DNA from: Luteibacter sp. UNCMF331Sha3.1
GTDB taxonomy: Bacteria; Pseudomonadota; Gammaproteobacteria; Xanthomonadales; Rhodanobacteraceae
Length of the DNA: 64,000 bases
Assembly: GCF_900109915.1 (NCBI RefSeq)
Contig: NZ_FOBU01000002.1
Coordinates: 110,443-174,442 of the forward strand
Direction of reading: 5' to 3'
The notes below the pieces were generated by a model that saw only the letters and a list, made by a program, of their open reading frames with translations, was not told the origin of the DNA and searched no databases. A program made the translations under genes and the position numbers. The stretch's first letter is position 1, and every line of letters begins with the position of its first letter. Below are positions 42,344 through 51,123 of this stretch, one piece after another.

Positions 42344-42787
42344 GTGACCGCGTTAACGCCGGAAGAGAGGTCGCTGCTCGTTCACCTGATGCGGAAAGCG
42401 GAGCTTCCTTACTCGGACGATGCGTGGCTGGACGGCCTTCTCAAGGTTCCCGTCGGACCCGGACGTAGCAGCTTCATACTGGTGCGCATGGCGGACCGTG
42501 ACTACGACCAGTTGGCCTCGGACGTCGACTTTATCGACGCGGACGGGGTGCACGTGCTGGCGTCGCTGTTCATCGATCGTGAGCGCGTGCAGTACGAGGT
42601 CGAGATATGGAAGGCGGACGATACGCCGTTGATTCGTTTGCCGATGTTCCCTGACGGCATCGAACTGTCATCAGGAAGCGTGGAAAGCGTATCGAGAGGC
42701 GATTACCGGCGTCTCTCCGTCCTCTTCCTCGCTCTTGGTCTCATCGCAGCGGGAGCGTTCGTTTGGGCAATGGGCTTCCTTGGATGA
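42344..42787 (+). CDS. Small immunity-like protein with C-terminal membrane helix
   Basis: A 147-residue protein. Residues 1-110 form a soluble domain (LTPEERSLLVHLM, SFILVRMADRDYDQ, VDFIDADGVHVLASLF, VEIWKADDTPLIRLP). I tentatively recall similar domains under the name DUF6984; unverified. The C-terminal 25 residues form a helix (LSVLFLALGLIAAGAFVWAM). GTG 44 bases past the previous stop-proximal region is used; TTG 42341 is an alternative, with GAGGA upstream. It lies between the DUF1877 gene and the second paralogous membrane protein. Confidence 0.7.
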   Translation: MTALTPEERSLLVHLMRKAELPYSDDAWLDGLLKVPVGPGRSSFILVRMADRDYDQLASDVDFIDADGVHVLASLFIDRERVQYEVEIWKADDTPLIRLPMFPDGIELSSGSVESVSRGDYRRLSVLFLALGLIAAGAFVWAMGFLG

Positions 42788-42809
42788 GCGAAGATGATGA
42801 AGGGGGTGG

Positions 42810-43160
42810 ATGGTGAGTGCGGGTGAGTGGGGGTTCTTTCTAGGCGCTGCGCCGGGTGTGTACTTCACCGTCAGGAATATGATCCGTTTTCAGCGCGTCA
42901 TCAGTGCGTCGGAGGCGCTTGCCTGGAAGCACGGGGAGCTGCTGGACTTCAATCTGTCCTTTTCGCTGAAGGCTGACTTTCTGCTCCGTCCTGCGCGTTT
43001 CATAAAGCCGGATGACAGTGCTGCGCTAAGGGAGGCGAAGCAAAACCTGCTTGCCGCGCGGCGTCGGGTTCTTGTGAGGCACGCTCTGGGGGCGGTCTTC
43101 ATCGTGATCGGTGCGTTCATTGGTAGCTTTTCGGCTGTTGCTATCGCGCGGGACTACTGA
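42810..43160 (+). CDS. Small membrane protein, candidate immunity protein B
   Basis: A 116-residue paralogue of the protein at 39194; by eye about half the positions are identical. Shared blocks are SAGEWGFFLG, LLDFNLS, DFLLRPAR and the terminal helix VFIVIGAFIGSFSAVAIA. AAGGGGG lies about seven bases upstream of ATG 42810; GTG 42813 corresponds to the start used by its paralogue. The duplication on both sides of the IS element points to successive toxin/immunity module displacement, or to a segmental duplication in the island. Confidence 0.78.
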   Translation: MVSAGEWGFFLGAAPGVYFTVRNMIRFQRVISASEALAWKHGELLDFNLSFSLKADFLLRPARFIKPDDSAALREAKQNLLAARRRVLVRHALGAVFIVIGAFIGSFSAVAIARDY

Positions 43161-43189
43161 CGGGGCGTGAGGGGTGCGGGGCTTCGTCG

Positions 43190-43235
43190 GGCGCGCTGTC
43201 GCGAGCCCCTTCGCGCGCGAGCGCGCTCCCACACC
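43190..43235. repeat. REP element (family II variant)
   Basis: Contains CGCGCGCGAGCGCGCTCCCACA; the same sequence recurs at 43518, flanking the small membrane gene between them. Confidence 0.75.
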
Positions 43236-43285
43236 ATCGTTCTGGCTTTTGGCTGCGGGCTCGTCTTAGTCTGCTGGAGGCAGTC

Positions 43286-43483
43286 GTGTACGCGTTTCGA
43301 CGGTCGATCTATGTGTGCCTGATCGGCTCGCTCTTCGCGGGAGGTCTTTACGCTCTCGACGAAGGAATGGCGGTGGGGCTCAAGATCTTTCTTGCGTACG
43401 CCCTGGTGTTCTTGCTGGCGACCATGTGGGAGTTTCGGCGCGCCTTGGCGAAGGCGTGGCGTCGGCGTGGCGGGAGGTTGTGA
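43286..43483 (+). CDS. Tiny two-helix membrane protein
   Basis: A 65-residue protein with helices IYVCLIGSLFAGGLYAL and GLKIFLAYALVFLLATMW and a basic C-terminus (KAWRRRGGRL). GTG 43286 has GGAGG at six bases upstream, supporting translation. It is enclosed by two REP copies. No family is recognised; it might be another immunity-like or toxin-like small protein at the island edge. Confidence 0.62.
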   Translation: MYAFRRSIYVCLIGSLFAGGLYALDEGMAVGLKIFLAYALVFLLATMWEFRRALAKAWRRRGGRL

Positions 43484-43496
43484 GGCCTCCGCGGGA

Positions 43497-43541
43497 GGCG
43501 CTTTCGCGAACACCCATCGCGCGCGAGCGCGCTCCCACAAA
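43497..43541. repeat. REP element (family II variant)
   Basis: Second copy of the CGCGCGCGAGCGCGCTCCCACA module, here between the tiny membrane gene and the pilR stop. Confidence 0.75.
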
Positions 43542-43576
43542 ATCAGGCGATGGGCGCTCGTGTCGAGCGCCGTCGA

Positions 43577-44974
43577 TCAGTCGATGCCCAGCTTCTTCAG
43601 CTTGTAGCGCAGGGCGCGGAAGGTGATGCCGAGTTTCTTGGCTGTCGCGGTCTTGTTGTAGCGGGACTCTTCCAGCGCCTTGATGATCGTGTCGCGTTCG
43701 ATGTTGGAGATGTAGTCTTCCAGCGAATCGGTAGCGGCGACGCGTGCGGCCTGCGGTGCCTGCGCGGCGTCGGCGAGCACGGCCTGCACCGCCGGTGCGG
43801 TGGTTGCGGTCGGGGCGCGCTGCGGCAGCATCAGGTCGTCGGCTTCGATGGTGTCACCTTCGCACATCGCCATCGCGCGTTCGAGGATGTTTTCCAGTTC
43901 GCGGACGTTGCCGGGGAAGTGATACGCCTCGAGCGCGGCGAGCGCGTCGGGTTGCAGCTTGCCGACGGGGCCGCCCGATTCCGTGGCGAGCTGGCGCAGC
44001 ACGAACTCGGCCAGACGCGGGACATCGCCGCGGCGCTCGCGCAGCGGCGGCACGCGGAGTTCGATGACATTGATGCGGTAGAAGAGATCCTGACGAAACA
44101 GGCCCTGCTCGACGAGCGCGGCGAGGTTCTTGTGCGTGGCCGAGAGGATGCGCACGTCGACGGGGATCTCGTCGCGGCCGCCGATGGGGCGCACGGCTTT
44201 TTCCTGGATCGCGCGCAGCAGTTTCACCTGCATGTGCAGCGGCAGTTCGGCGACCTCGTCGAGGAAGAGCGTGCCGCCCTGCGCGGCCTGGAACAGGCCT
44301 TCCTTGTCCGCGTGGGCGCCGGTGAAGCTGCCCTTGCGGTGGCCGAAGAACTCGCTTTCCATCAGCTCGGACGGAATGGCGCCGCAGTTCACCGGCACGA
44401 ACGCGCCGGCGGAGCGCGGGCCCAGTTCGTGGATGAGGCGGGCGACCAGTTCCTTGCCCACGCCGGACTCGCCGCCGATGTAGACCGGCGCCTGGTTGCG
44501 GGCGAGCTTGGCGATCTTGCCGCGCACTTCGGTCATGGCGGCGGAATCGCCGATGAGGCGGTCCGCGCCTGGCACCGTCTTGCTGCCCGCATCGGCCTTG
44601 CGTTCCTCGGAGAGGCGCAGCGCGGTGCGGACGAGGCGGCGGAGCAGGTGGATGTCGACCGGCTTCGACACGAAGTCGAACGCGCCGGCCTTCAGGGCGT
44701 TCACGGCGGCGTCGACGTTGCCATAGGCGGTGATCATCGCGACCGGCATGTCCGGGAAGCTGCCGGCGATCAGTTCGATGATCTCCTGGCCGCTGCCGTC
44801 GGGCAGGCGCATGTCGGTGAAGCACAGGTCGTAACGACGTGCTGCCAGTGCGCTCCGCGCTTCGTTGACGCTCCCCACGGCGTCGACGTCGAGTTCCATT
44901 CGACCGAGAGTGATGGTCAGCAACTCGCGGATGTCCCGTTCGTCGTCGATGACCAGTACGGTCTGCTTGCTCAT
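43577..44974 (-). CDS. pilR: Type IV pilus sigma-54 response regulator PilR
   Basis: A 465-residue NtrC-class activator. Its receiver has acidic IDDERD, phosphoacceptor in CFTDMRLPDGSG and Lys in FVSKPVD. The AAA+ domain has Walker A GESGVGKE, the sigma-54 contact loop GSFTGA, Walker B GGTLFLDEVAEL and arginine-finger region DLFYRINVIELRVPPLRER. The Fis-type helix-turn-helix NKTATAKKLGITFRALRYKLK ends the protein. Phosphorylated PilR activates pilin transcription with RpoN. pilS lies 67 bases upstream in the same orientation. Confidence 0.95.
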   Translation of the reverse strand: MSKQTVLVIDDERDIRELLTITLGRMELDVDAVGSVNEARSALAARRYDLCFTDMRLPDGSGQEIIELIAGSFPDMPVAMITAYGNVDAAVNALKAGAFDFVSKPVDIHLLRRLVRTALRLSEERKADAGSKTVPGADRLIGDSAAMTEVRGKIAKLARNQAPVYIGGESGVGKELVARLIHELGPRSAGAFVPVNCGAIPSELMESEFFGHRKGSFTGAHADKEGLFQAAQGGTLFLDEVAELPLHMQVKLLRAIQEKAVRPIGGRDEIPVDVRILSATHKNLAALVEQGLFRQDLFYRINVIELRVPPLRERRGDVPRLAEFVLRQLATESGGPVGKLQPDALAALEAYHFPGNVRELENILERAMAMCEGDTIEADDLMLPQRAPTATTAPAVQAVLADAAQAPQAARVAATDSLEDYISNIERDTIIKALEESRYNKTATAKKLGITFRALRYKLKKLGID

Positions 44975-45041
44975 TGGGTCCGAATGCTTCGGTTAGTGGT
45001 GCAAATGTAACCGCCCTGCGGACGGACGCATAGGGCGCCCG

Positions 45042-46685
45042 TCACGCGGTGGCGGCCACGGGGGCCGTCGCGGCGGTGCGCGCGGGCGGGGTGAGGCTGA
45101 TGCGGAAGCAGCTGCCGCCACCCGCCACGCGCACGTATTCGAGGGCCGCCTGGTTGGCCTCGGCCATCTGCCGCGCGAGGTAAAGGCCGAGGCCCGTGCC
45201 GTATTCGTGCGTGGTGAAGAAGGGTTCGAAGATCTGCGCGGCCACCTTCGGCGGGATGCCCGGGCCGCGATCGATCACTTCGAGGATGGGGATGCCGGCG
45301 TCGGAATGGCGCGCCACCAGCATCACGCGCGCCGGCTCGCCGGGCATGCGACCGTAGCGCAGCGCGTTCTGCACGAGGTTCCAGATCACCTGTTGAAGGT
45401 GCTGCGGGTCGGCGACCGCGGCGACGGGCTCGCTGCCGGACACGGCGCGGAGGATGTCGGAACCGAGATCGTTGCCCTGCCGGTATTCGGTCACGAAGTG
45501 GTGCACCCAGCGACCGAGGTCGAGCGTCTCGGGCCGCGAGCGCTCGCGGCGGGACAGCTGCAGGATGTTTTCGATGATCTCGTTGAGACGGGAGCAATGG
45601 TTGTTGATGATCTCGACCATGCGCAGGTCGGCGTCGTTGAGATCGGTGGATTCCGCGAGCAGCTGCGCCGAATAATGGATGGCGGCCAGCGGGTTGCGGA
45701 TTTCATGGGCGATGGAGGCGGAGAGGCGGCCCAGCGAACTCAGCGTCAGTTCTTCCGCGCGGCGAGACACGAGCGAGGTGTCGTCGAGGAAGATCAGCAC
45801 GTGCGAATCGTCGTTGGGGGCCAGTCGCGAGAAGCGCGGAATCACCTCGGGCGTGCCGTCGGCCAGCATCGTCGCGCTCTCGTCGAGCTTGCCCGAGGTG
45901 CGCCAGTGATACAGGCGGCGGGACAGCTCGGGCGCGAGCGAGCCGAGGTCGCGCTGGTCGGCCGAGGGGTTGCCCATCAGCATCCATGCCGATTCGTTGA
46001 GCTGGTGGATACGGTTGCCCTCGTCCACCAGCAGCACGCCGGTCTTCATGCGGCGGATGATCAGTTCGTTGACCTGCGACAGGTTCGCCAGGTCGATGCC
46101 GCGCTGTTCGGCCAGCGCTTCGGAGGCCCGGATATTGCGCCCCAGCACGTAGCACAGCGATGCGCACGCGAAATACGCCGCGCCGAACAACCCGTATTCG
46201 GCGTACTCGCGGTCGGTCGTGTCGAAGGTGGCGAAGTCGAAGACGGAATGGCCGAGCATCGCCAGCGTCGCTAGCGCGGCGAAGAACATCGATAGCCGGA
46301 AGGGCAGCAGCAGCGCCCCCGTGGCGATGTTCACCGCGAGCATCATCGCCACGCCCATCCGCACGTCGTGCATGAGGATCAGGGCGAGCAGCGCCGCGGC
46401 CACGTCCAGGGCCAGGCCCACCGATACCATCAGCACCGGGCGATGCAGGGTCTGCCGTGTACGGGCCACCATGACGAGGGCGGCCAGCAGGTAGGCCATG
46501 GCGAATACCCGGGCGATCACCGGCTCCGGCAGGGCCGGCCAGTTCATGTGCTCGGGGCGGAACGCCAGCGCCGTGTAGACCGCCGCCTGCCCCAGCCGGA
46601 AGTAATTGAAAAAGAAGAGTTCGTGGCGGGACGAGCCGTGGCTCGCGTTGGCGCGGGTGCCGATGGTCGACGCGGGCGTGGACAC
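45042..46685 (-). CDS. pilS: Type IV pilus sensor kinase PilS
   Basis: A 547-residue kinase. Six hydrophobic helices fill about residues 25-190 (VGLALDVAAALLALILM, AAYFACASLCYVLG), the pilin-sensing membrane domain of PilS. A PAS-like segment (MKTGVLLVDEGNRIHQLNES) precedes HisKA LSASIAHEIRNPLAAIHYSA and ATPase motifs VIWNLVQNALRYG, DRGPGIPPK and GTGLGLYLARQMAE. I use GTG 46685 with GGAGAAG upstream, because the longer frame to 46823 adds a Pro/Arg-rich tail unlike PilS. It pairs with PilR. Confidence 0.93.
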   Translation of the reverse strand: MSTPASTIGTRANASHGSSRHELFFFNYFRLGQAAVYTALAFRPEHMNWPALPEPVIARVFAMAYLLAALVMVARTRQTLHRPVLMVSVGLALDVAAALLALILMHDVRMGVAMMLAVNIATGALLLPFRLSMFFAALATLAMLGHSVFDFATFDTTDREYAEYGLFGAAYFACASLCYVLGRNIRASEALAEQRGIDLANLSQVNELIIRRMKTGVLLVDEGNRIHQLNESAWMLMGNPSADQRDLGSLAPELSRRLYHWRTSGKLDESATMLADGTPEVIPRFSRLAPNDDSHVLIFLDDTSLVSRRAEELTLSSLGRLSASIAHEIRNPLAAIHYSAQLLAESTDLNDADLRMVEIINNHCSRLNEIIENILQLSRRERSRPETLDLGRWVHHFVTEYRQGNDLGSDILRAVSGSEPVAAVADPQHLQQVIWNLVQNALRYGRMPGEPARVMLVARHSDAGIPILEVIDRGPGIPPKVAAQIFEPFFTTHEYGTGLGLYLARQMAEANQAALEYVRVAGGGSCFRISLTPPARTAATAPVAATA

Positions 46686-46952
46686 CTTGATGCTTCTCCG
46701 CCAGGGGCCCCCCGGGGCCGTGGATGACCGCCAGTATAGGGGGCCCGACCGCCCCGGCAACCCGTCCGGCGGAGATGTCCGGGGGCGCCGTGCGTGGGCG
46801 TATGCGGCACCGCCCCTTTCCATCCGGGGCGCCTTCCGGGAAAATACGCGGCCGTATTGCGTGATTTACGCGCATTCGACCGTTCCCCCTCCCCGTGCAG
46901 GCCTCACGGCCGGCACGCTTCCACACGTTTCTCCGTTCGCTCGAGGTATCGA

Positions 46953-48113
46953 ATGAATTTCCACGAGTACCAGGCCAAAGAACTGTTCGCTAAGTACGGC
47001 ATCGCCGTGCCGCCGGGCAAGGTTGCCAACTCTCCCGACGCCGCCGTCGATGCCGCCAAGCACCTGGGCGGTACGCAGTGGATGGTCAAGGCCCAGATCC
47101 ATGCCGGTGGCCGCGGCAAGGCTGGCGGCGTCAAGTTCTGCCGCAGCCTCGACGACGTCCGCGCCGCCGCCAAGGGCATGCTCGGCACGAACATGGAAAC
47201 CTACCAGTCGGCCGGCCGCGCGCTGCCCGTGAACCTGGTGCTGGTCACCGACGCGACCGATATCGCGAAGGAACTGTATCTTTCGATCCTCACCGATCGC
47301 GACACCAAGTCGATCTCGTTCATCGCCTCGAAGCACGGCGGCGTCGACATCGAGCAGGTGGCCGCCGAAACGCCGGAAGACATCCATACCTTCCAGGTGG
47401 ATTTCGTCGAAGGCCTGCAGCCGTACCAGTGCCGTGACCTCGGGTTCAAGATGGACCTGAATCCGAAGCAGGTCGGCCAGCTCGTCAAGATCATGATGGG
47501 CCTCTACAAGCTGTTCAACGAGAAGGACCTCGCGCTGGTCGAGCTCAACCCGCTCGCCATCCTCGAAGACGGCAACCTCGCCGCCCTCGACGGCAAGGTC
47601 AACTCCGACGACAACGCCGAGTTCCGTCACGCTGACCTCGCCGCCATGCGCGACCTCACGCAGGAAGACGCCGCCGAAGCGGCCGCCGTCCAGCACAACC
47701 TCAACTACGTCACGATGGACGGCACGATCGGCTGCATGGTCAACGGCGCCGGTCTCGCGATGGCCACGATGGACGTCATCAAGCTGGCAGGCGGCGAGCC
47801 GGCCAACTTCCTCGACGTCGGCGGCGGCGCCACGAAGGAGCGCGTCACCGAGGCCTTCAAGCTCATCCTCTCGTCCGACAAGGTCAAGGCCATCCTGGTC
47901 AACATCTTCGGCGGCATCGTGCGTTGCGACCTGATCGCCGAGGGCATCATCGCCGCGGTGAAGGAAGTGGGCCTGAAGATTCCGGTGGTCGTGCGTCTGC
48001 AGGGCACCAATGTCGAGAAGGGTCGCGAACTGCTGGCCAACTCGGGCCTGGCGATCACGCCGGCCGACGATCTCAACGATGCGGCCCGCAAGGCCGTGGC
48101 CGCAGCGGCCTGA
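46953..48113 (+). CDS. sucC: Succinyl-CoA synthetase beta subunit
   Basis: A 386-residue ADP-forming subunit, the usual length. It binds nucleotide through its ATP-grasp domain and with SucD converts succinyl-CoA to succinate in the TCA cycle. [17 protein letters not shown], the ATP-grasp region [35 protein letters not shown] and [18 protein letters not shown] are family hallmarks. GAGG lies seven bases before ATG 46953. It is divergent from pilS with 267 bases between, and sucD follows after 13 bases. Confidence 0.97.
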   Translation: MNFHEYQAKELFAKYGIAVPPGKVANSPDAAVDAAKHLGGTQWMVKAQIHAGGRGKAGGVKFCRSLDDVRAAAKGMLGTNMETYQSAGRALPVNLVLVTDATDIAKELYLSILTDRDTKSISFIASKHGGVDIEQVAAETPEDIHTFQVDFVEGLQPYQCRDLGFKMDLNPKQVGQLVKIMMGLYKLFNEKDLALVELNPLAILEDGNLAALDGKVNSDDNAEFRHADLAAMRDLTQEDAAEAAAVQHNLNYVTMDGTIGCMVNGAGLAMATMDVIKLAGGEPANFLDVGGGATKERVTEAFKLILSSDKVKAILVNIFGGIVRCDLIAEGIIAAVKEVGLKIPVVVRLQGTNVEKGRELLANSGLAITPADDLNDAARKAVAAAA

Positions 48114-48126
48114 GGAGCGTATTTAA

Positions 48127-48999
48127 ATGAGCGTCCTGATCAACAAGAACACCAAGGTCCTCGTCCAGGGTTTCACCGGACAGCAGGGCACTTTCCACGC
48201 CGAACAGGCGATCGACTACGGCACCAAGATCGTCGGTGGCGTGACCCCGGGCAAGGGCGGCACCGAGCACGTCGGCAAGCCGGTCTTCAACACGGTGCGT
48301 GACGCGGTCGACCAGACCGGCGCCGACGCCTCGGTCATCTTCGTGCCGCCGCCGTTCGCGGCCGACTCGATCCTCGAAGCCATCCACGGTGGCATCAAGG
48401 TCATCGTCGCGATCACGGAAGGCATCCCCGTGCTCGACATGATGCGCGTGAAGAACGTGCTCAAGTCGCACCCGGACGTCGTCCTTGTCGGCCCGAACTG
48501 CCCCGGCGTCATCACCCCGGGCGAGTGCAAGATCGGCATCATGCCGGGTCACATCCACAAGCCGGGCAAGGTCGGCATCGTTTCGCGCTCGGGCACGCTC
48601 ACGTATGAAGCGGTGTTCCAGACCACGAACGAAGGCCTCGGCCAGTCCACCTGCATCGGCATTGGTGGCGATCCGATCAACGGCCTGAACTTCATCGACT
48701 GCCTGAAGCTCTTCCAGGACGATCCGCAGACCGAAGGCATCATCATGGTCGGCGAGATCGGCGGCAGCGCGGAAGAAGACGCGGCCGAGTTCATCTCGCA
48801 GTACGTCAAGAAGCCGGTCGTGTCGTTCATCGCCGGTGCGTCGGCCCCTCCGGGCAAGCGCATGGGCCATGCCGGCGCCATCATCTCGGGCGGCAAGGGC
48901 ACGGCGGAAGCCAAGTTCGCCGCGCTGGAGAAGGCGGGCGTGACCACGGTCAAGTCCCCGGCCGACCTCGGCAAGACCCTCGCGGGTCTGATGAAGTAA
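48127..48999 (+). CDS. sucD: Succinyl-CoA synthetase alpha subunit
   Basis: A 290-residue subunit that binds CoA and carries the phosphohistidine intermediate. The CoA-binding N-terminus is [13 protein letters not shown], followed by [21 protein letters not shown] and the active His in [15 protein letters not shown]. Length and motifs are normal. Together with sucC it forms a two-gene operon ended by a strong terminator. Confidence 0.98.
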   Translation: MSVLINKNTKVLVQGFTGQQGTFHAEQAIDYGTKIVGGVTPGKGGTEHVGKPVFNTVRDAVDQTGADASVIFVPPPFAADSILEAIHGGIKVIVAITEGIPVLDMMRVKNVLKSHPDVVLVGPNCPGVITPGECKIGIMPGHIHKPGKVGIVSRSGTLTYEAVFQTTNEGLGQSTCIGIGGDPINGLNFIDCLKLFQDDPQTEGIIMVGEIGGSAEEDAAEFISQYVKKPVVSFIAGASAPPGKRMGHAGAIISGGKGTAEAKFAALEKAGVTTVKSPADLGKTLAGLMK

Positions 49000-49032
49000 T
49001 TCGCCTTCCGCTTCGGCGGGTGGGTTGAAACG

Positions 49033-49068
49033 AAAAGCCGCGGCCTTCGGGTCGCGGCTTTTTTTTGT
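49033..49068 (+). terminator. Rho-independent terminator of sucCD
   Basis: The stem AAAGCCGCG / CGCGGCTTT encloses CCTTCGGG-type loop bases and is followed by eight T, 34 bases after the sucD stop. Confidence 0.93.
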
Positions 49069-49077
49069 TTTGTTTGT

Positions 49078-49145
49078 GGTGGGAGCCAGCCTGCTGGCGA
49101 AGGGTGCTTGCCGCGAGCAACCTTCGCCAGCAGACTGGCTCTTGC
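49078..49145. repeat. Long REP palindrome (family II)
   Basis: GGGAGCCAGCCTGCTGGCGA and its near-complement CGCCAGCAGACTGGCTC flank CTTGCCGCGAG; sister of the element at 3021. The rest of 49146-49330 is presumed promoter, with a segment (GCGTGGGCGACG) shared with the region before the next paralogue. Confidence 0.82.
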
Positions 49146-49330
49146 CGCGCAGTCAGTTCATCTCGATACGCTGCTGTCGACGCGCATTGAGACCTCCAGC
49201 TTGTAGGCGTGAGATGAGATCGCTGGCACCGACTTCCGACGATTGGCGTGGGCGACGACGAATACTTCGCCGCTGAAATTCCCGCGAGCATGTGATTGCC
49301 AATTCGGCACAGCCACGAGCGGGAACATCT

Positions 49331-49840
49331 ATGAAGCGAATTCGTACATCAGGCAATACGGTCTATCGGCGCGTGCTTTCTACGTTGGTCATGATCGGCC
49401 TCGGCGGCCCAGCATTCGGTGACACGGAGCGTCCTCTTCCGATGCCTCCGGTGGTGGTCGTAAAAGTCTCGGCCATGAGCATTACCCAGCGAGAGGCGCT
49501 GGAACGCCGTATTGACGAAATCGCCAACAGGGCGGCGAACGCAAAGCCCTTCATCTACGAGGACAGCCTTCCGATCCATATCAAGTCCTCCTTCGATCCC
49601 GTCAACGAGTCCCTGATCATGAACACCGACGAGCGACTCGGTCCTTCAGCAGGCTCTCCGGATGTCGAAGATATGCAGTCGGCAGTACGACAGGCCATCT
49701 CGCCATTTATCGAAGGCATTCCTTCGTTCTGGGGCGTCGACTGGCGATACGGGGGTAAGGATATTTACTTCTGGTTTCCACAGGATCGGGTTCGGGTGCC
49801 TGCCGCGAGCACCCCTCGCCAGCAGGCTGGCTCCCACTAG
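49331..49840 (+). CDS. Secreted paralogue A, C-terminus encoded by REP DNA
   Basis: A 169-residue exported protein (signal VLSTLVMIGLGGPAFGD). The body has AMSITQREALERRIDEIANR, PFIYEDSLPIHIKSSFDPV, SLIMNTDERLGPSAGSPDVE and ends in the core with WRYGGKDIYFWFPQDRV. The last ~17 codons (VPAASTPRQQAGSH) are translated REP sequence. A second copy lies at 49999. No family is recognised; the helical start and repeated beta segments suggest a small periplasmic binding or inhibitor protein, but this is a guess. Confidence 0.77.
   Translation: MKRIRTSGNTVYRRVLSTLVMIGLGGPAFGDTERPLPMPPVVVVKVSAMSITQREALERRIDEIANRAANAKPFIYEDSLPIHIKSSFDPVNESLIMNTDERLGPSAGSPDVEDMQSAVRQAISPFIEGIPSFWGVDWRYGGKDIYFWFPQDRVRVPAASTPRQQAGSH
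49795..49837. repeat. REP half-element inside the end of a gene
   Basis: GGGTGCCTGCCGCGAGCACCC then CGCCAGCAGGCTGGCTCCCAC, the right half of the family II palindrome, occupies the last codons of paralogue A and supplies its TAG. Confidence 0.75.
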
Positions 49841-49998
49841 AGCGCGAGACCAAAGTCGCGCCTCACTGTGTAGGCAAAAGCCGAGATCGATGCTGCCGAA
49901 TTCCACTTGCTTGCGTGGGCGACGGCGAATACCCCGATTCAATACCTCTCGCGAACATGTGGCCGCCAATCAGGCGAAATCACGGGCGGTGAACCCTC

Positions 49999-50562
49999 AT
50001 GAAAAGACCACGTGCGATGGGAAGCTCAGCGATTCGAGGCGTCCTTGCCAGTTTCATTCTGATCGGTTGTGCTTCGGCGAATGGCGCGGAGCTGCGTGTT
50101 GCCACCGAGAAGGTGTCGGCCATGAGTGTTTCGCAAAGGGAAGCGCTCGAGCATCGCATCAATGTCATCGCCAACGATGTAGCGAATGCCAGACCGTTCC
50201 TCTACGAAGATCGCCTTCCGATTCACATCGAGGCGTCCTTCGATCCGGTGAGCGAGTCGTTGATCATGCACACGGACGGGCGGCTGGGTCCTTCGTCGGG
50301 CTCTCCGGACGTCGAGGACATGCGCCACGCCGTGGACCAAACCATCTGGCCATTGCTTGAAAGGATTCCGTCGTTCCGCGGCATTGAGTGGCGATACGGT
50401 GGCAAGGACATCTATTTCTGGTATCCACAGGACCGCGTTCATCAGAATCGGCAGAGCAGAAGGGCAAGTCGGCGCGTCTCGGGAACTCGGCAGCCTTCGG
50501 CTTGCGGCCTCGTGTCTCTCTGTGGGAGCCGCTATAGCGGCGAGCTCCTGGTCGCCACGTAG
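49999..50562 (+). CDS. Secreted paralogue B, probable lipoprotein
   Basis: A 187-residue paralogue of the preceding gene: AMSVSQREALEHRINVIAND, PFLYEDRLPIHIEASFDPV, SLIMHTDGRLGPSSGSPDVE and WRYGGKDIYFWYPQDRV align without gaps. Its signal peptide ends in LIGC, a lipobox absent from paralogue A, so this copy may be membrane-anchored. The final ~40 codons are not shared with A, and the end runs into a REP element (from 50521). Divergence is modest, so the duplication is fairly recent and includes upstream DNA. Confidence 0.78.
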   Translation: MKRPRAMGSSAIRGVLASFILIGCASANGAELRVATEKVSAMSVSQREALEHRINVIANDVANARPFLYEDRLPIHIEASFDPVSESLIMHTDGRLGPSSGSPDVEDMRHAVDQTIWPLLERIPSFRGIEWRYGGKDIYFWYPQDRVHQNRQSRRASRRVSGTRQPSACGLVSLCGSRYSGELLVAT

Positions 50563-50597
50563 CGGGGAGAGCTCGCCGCTGTAGCGGCTCCTACAAA
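50521..50597. repeat. REP palindrome (GAGCTC/TATAGCGGC subtype)
   Basis: GGAGCCGCTATAGCGGCGAGCTC pairs with GAGCTCGCCGCTGTAGCGGCTCC across a 26-base spacer (arms are given here in parts of the same hairpin: CGGCGAGCTC and GAGCTCGCCG at the centre). A related element is at 56755. Confidence 0.82.
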
Positions 50598-50679
50598 ATG
50601 GTCGAGCCGACGTGTCGATTTCCGTCTGGCTCGTTCGTCGTCCAGAATGAGGGCTCCTCCTCGCTGAAGGAACATCGCC

Positions 50680-51123
50680 ATGTCCGGTACCGTCCGCCTG
50701 CTTCGTGTCTTCACCGCGCCGGCTGAGCGCATCTACCGCGCCTTTCTCGATCCGGCCGCCAACGCCAAGTGGCTGCCGCCGGATGGGTTCACCTGCACGG
50801 TGCACGAGCTCGACGCGCGGGAAGGGGGCAAGTTCCGCATGACGTTCACCAACTTCTCCAGCGGCGGTAGTCACAGCTTTGGCGGTACCTACCTCGAGCT
50901 CGTGCCGAACGAGCGCATCGTCAACGACGATCGCTTCGACGATCCGAACCTGCCCGGTACGATGACGACCACCGTGACGCTGCGTGCGGTGTCGTGCGGC
51001 ACCGAGGTGACTATCGTGCAGGAGGGGATTCCCGACATGATTCCGGTGGAGCAGTGCTATCTCGGCTGGCAGGAGTCGCTGACGCTGCTGGAGCGGTTGG
51101 TGGAGGTCACGATTCCCGAGTGA
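50680..51123 (+). CDS. AHSA1/SRPBCC-domain protein
   Basis: A 147-residue single-domain protein of the START/Bet v1-like fold. The opening LLRVFTAPAERIYRAFLDP, KWLPPDGF, GGKFRMTF, GGTYLELVPNERIV and the final LGWQESLTLLERLVE helix fit the AHSA1-like family. These proteins bind hydrophobic ligands in a cavity, but ligands are mostly unknown. ATG 50680 follows the REP by about 80 bases. Confidence 0.92.
   Translation: MSGTVRLLRVFTAPAERIYRAFLDPAANAKWLPPDGFTCTVHELDAREGGKFRMTFTNFSSGGSHSFGGTYLELVPNERIVNDDRFDDPNLPGTMTTTVTLRAVSCGTEVTIVQEGIPDMIPVEQCYLGWQESLTLLERLVEVTIPE

Noticed and set aside
42341-42346. TTG 42341 as the start of the 147-residue immunity-like protein
   Set aside because: GTG 42344 directly follows in frame and is the more usual start; spacing from GAGGA suits either, so this is a preference only.
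49035-49060. A riboswitch or small RNA between sucD and 49331
   Set aside because: The structure is fully explained by an intrinsic terminator followed by a REP palindrome.
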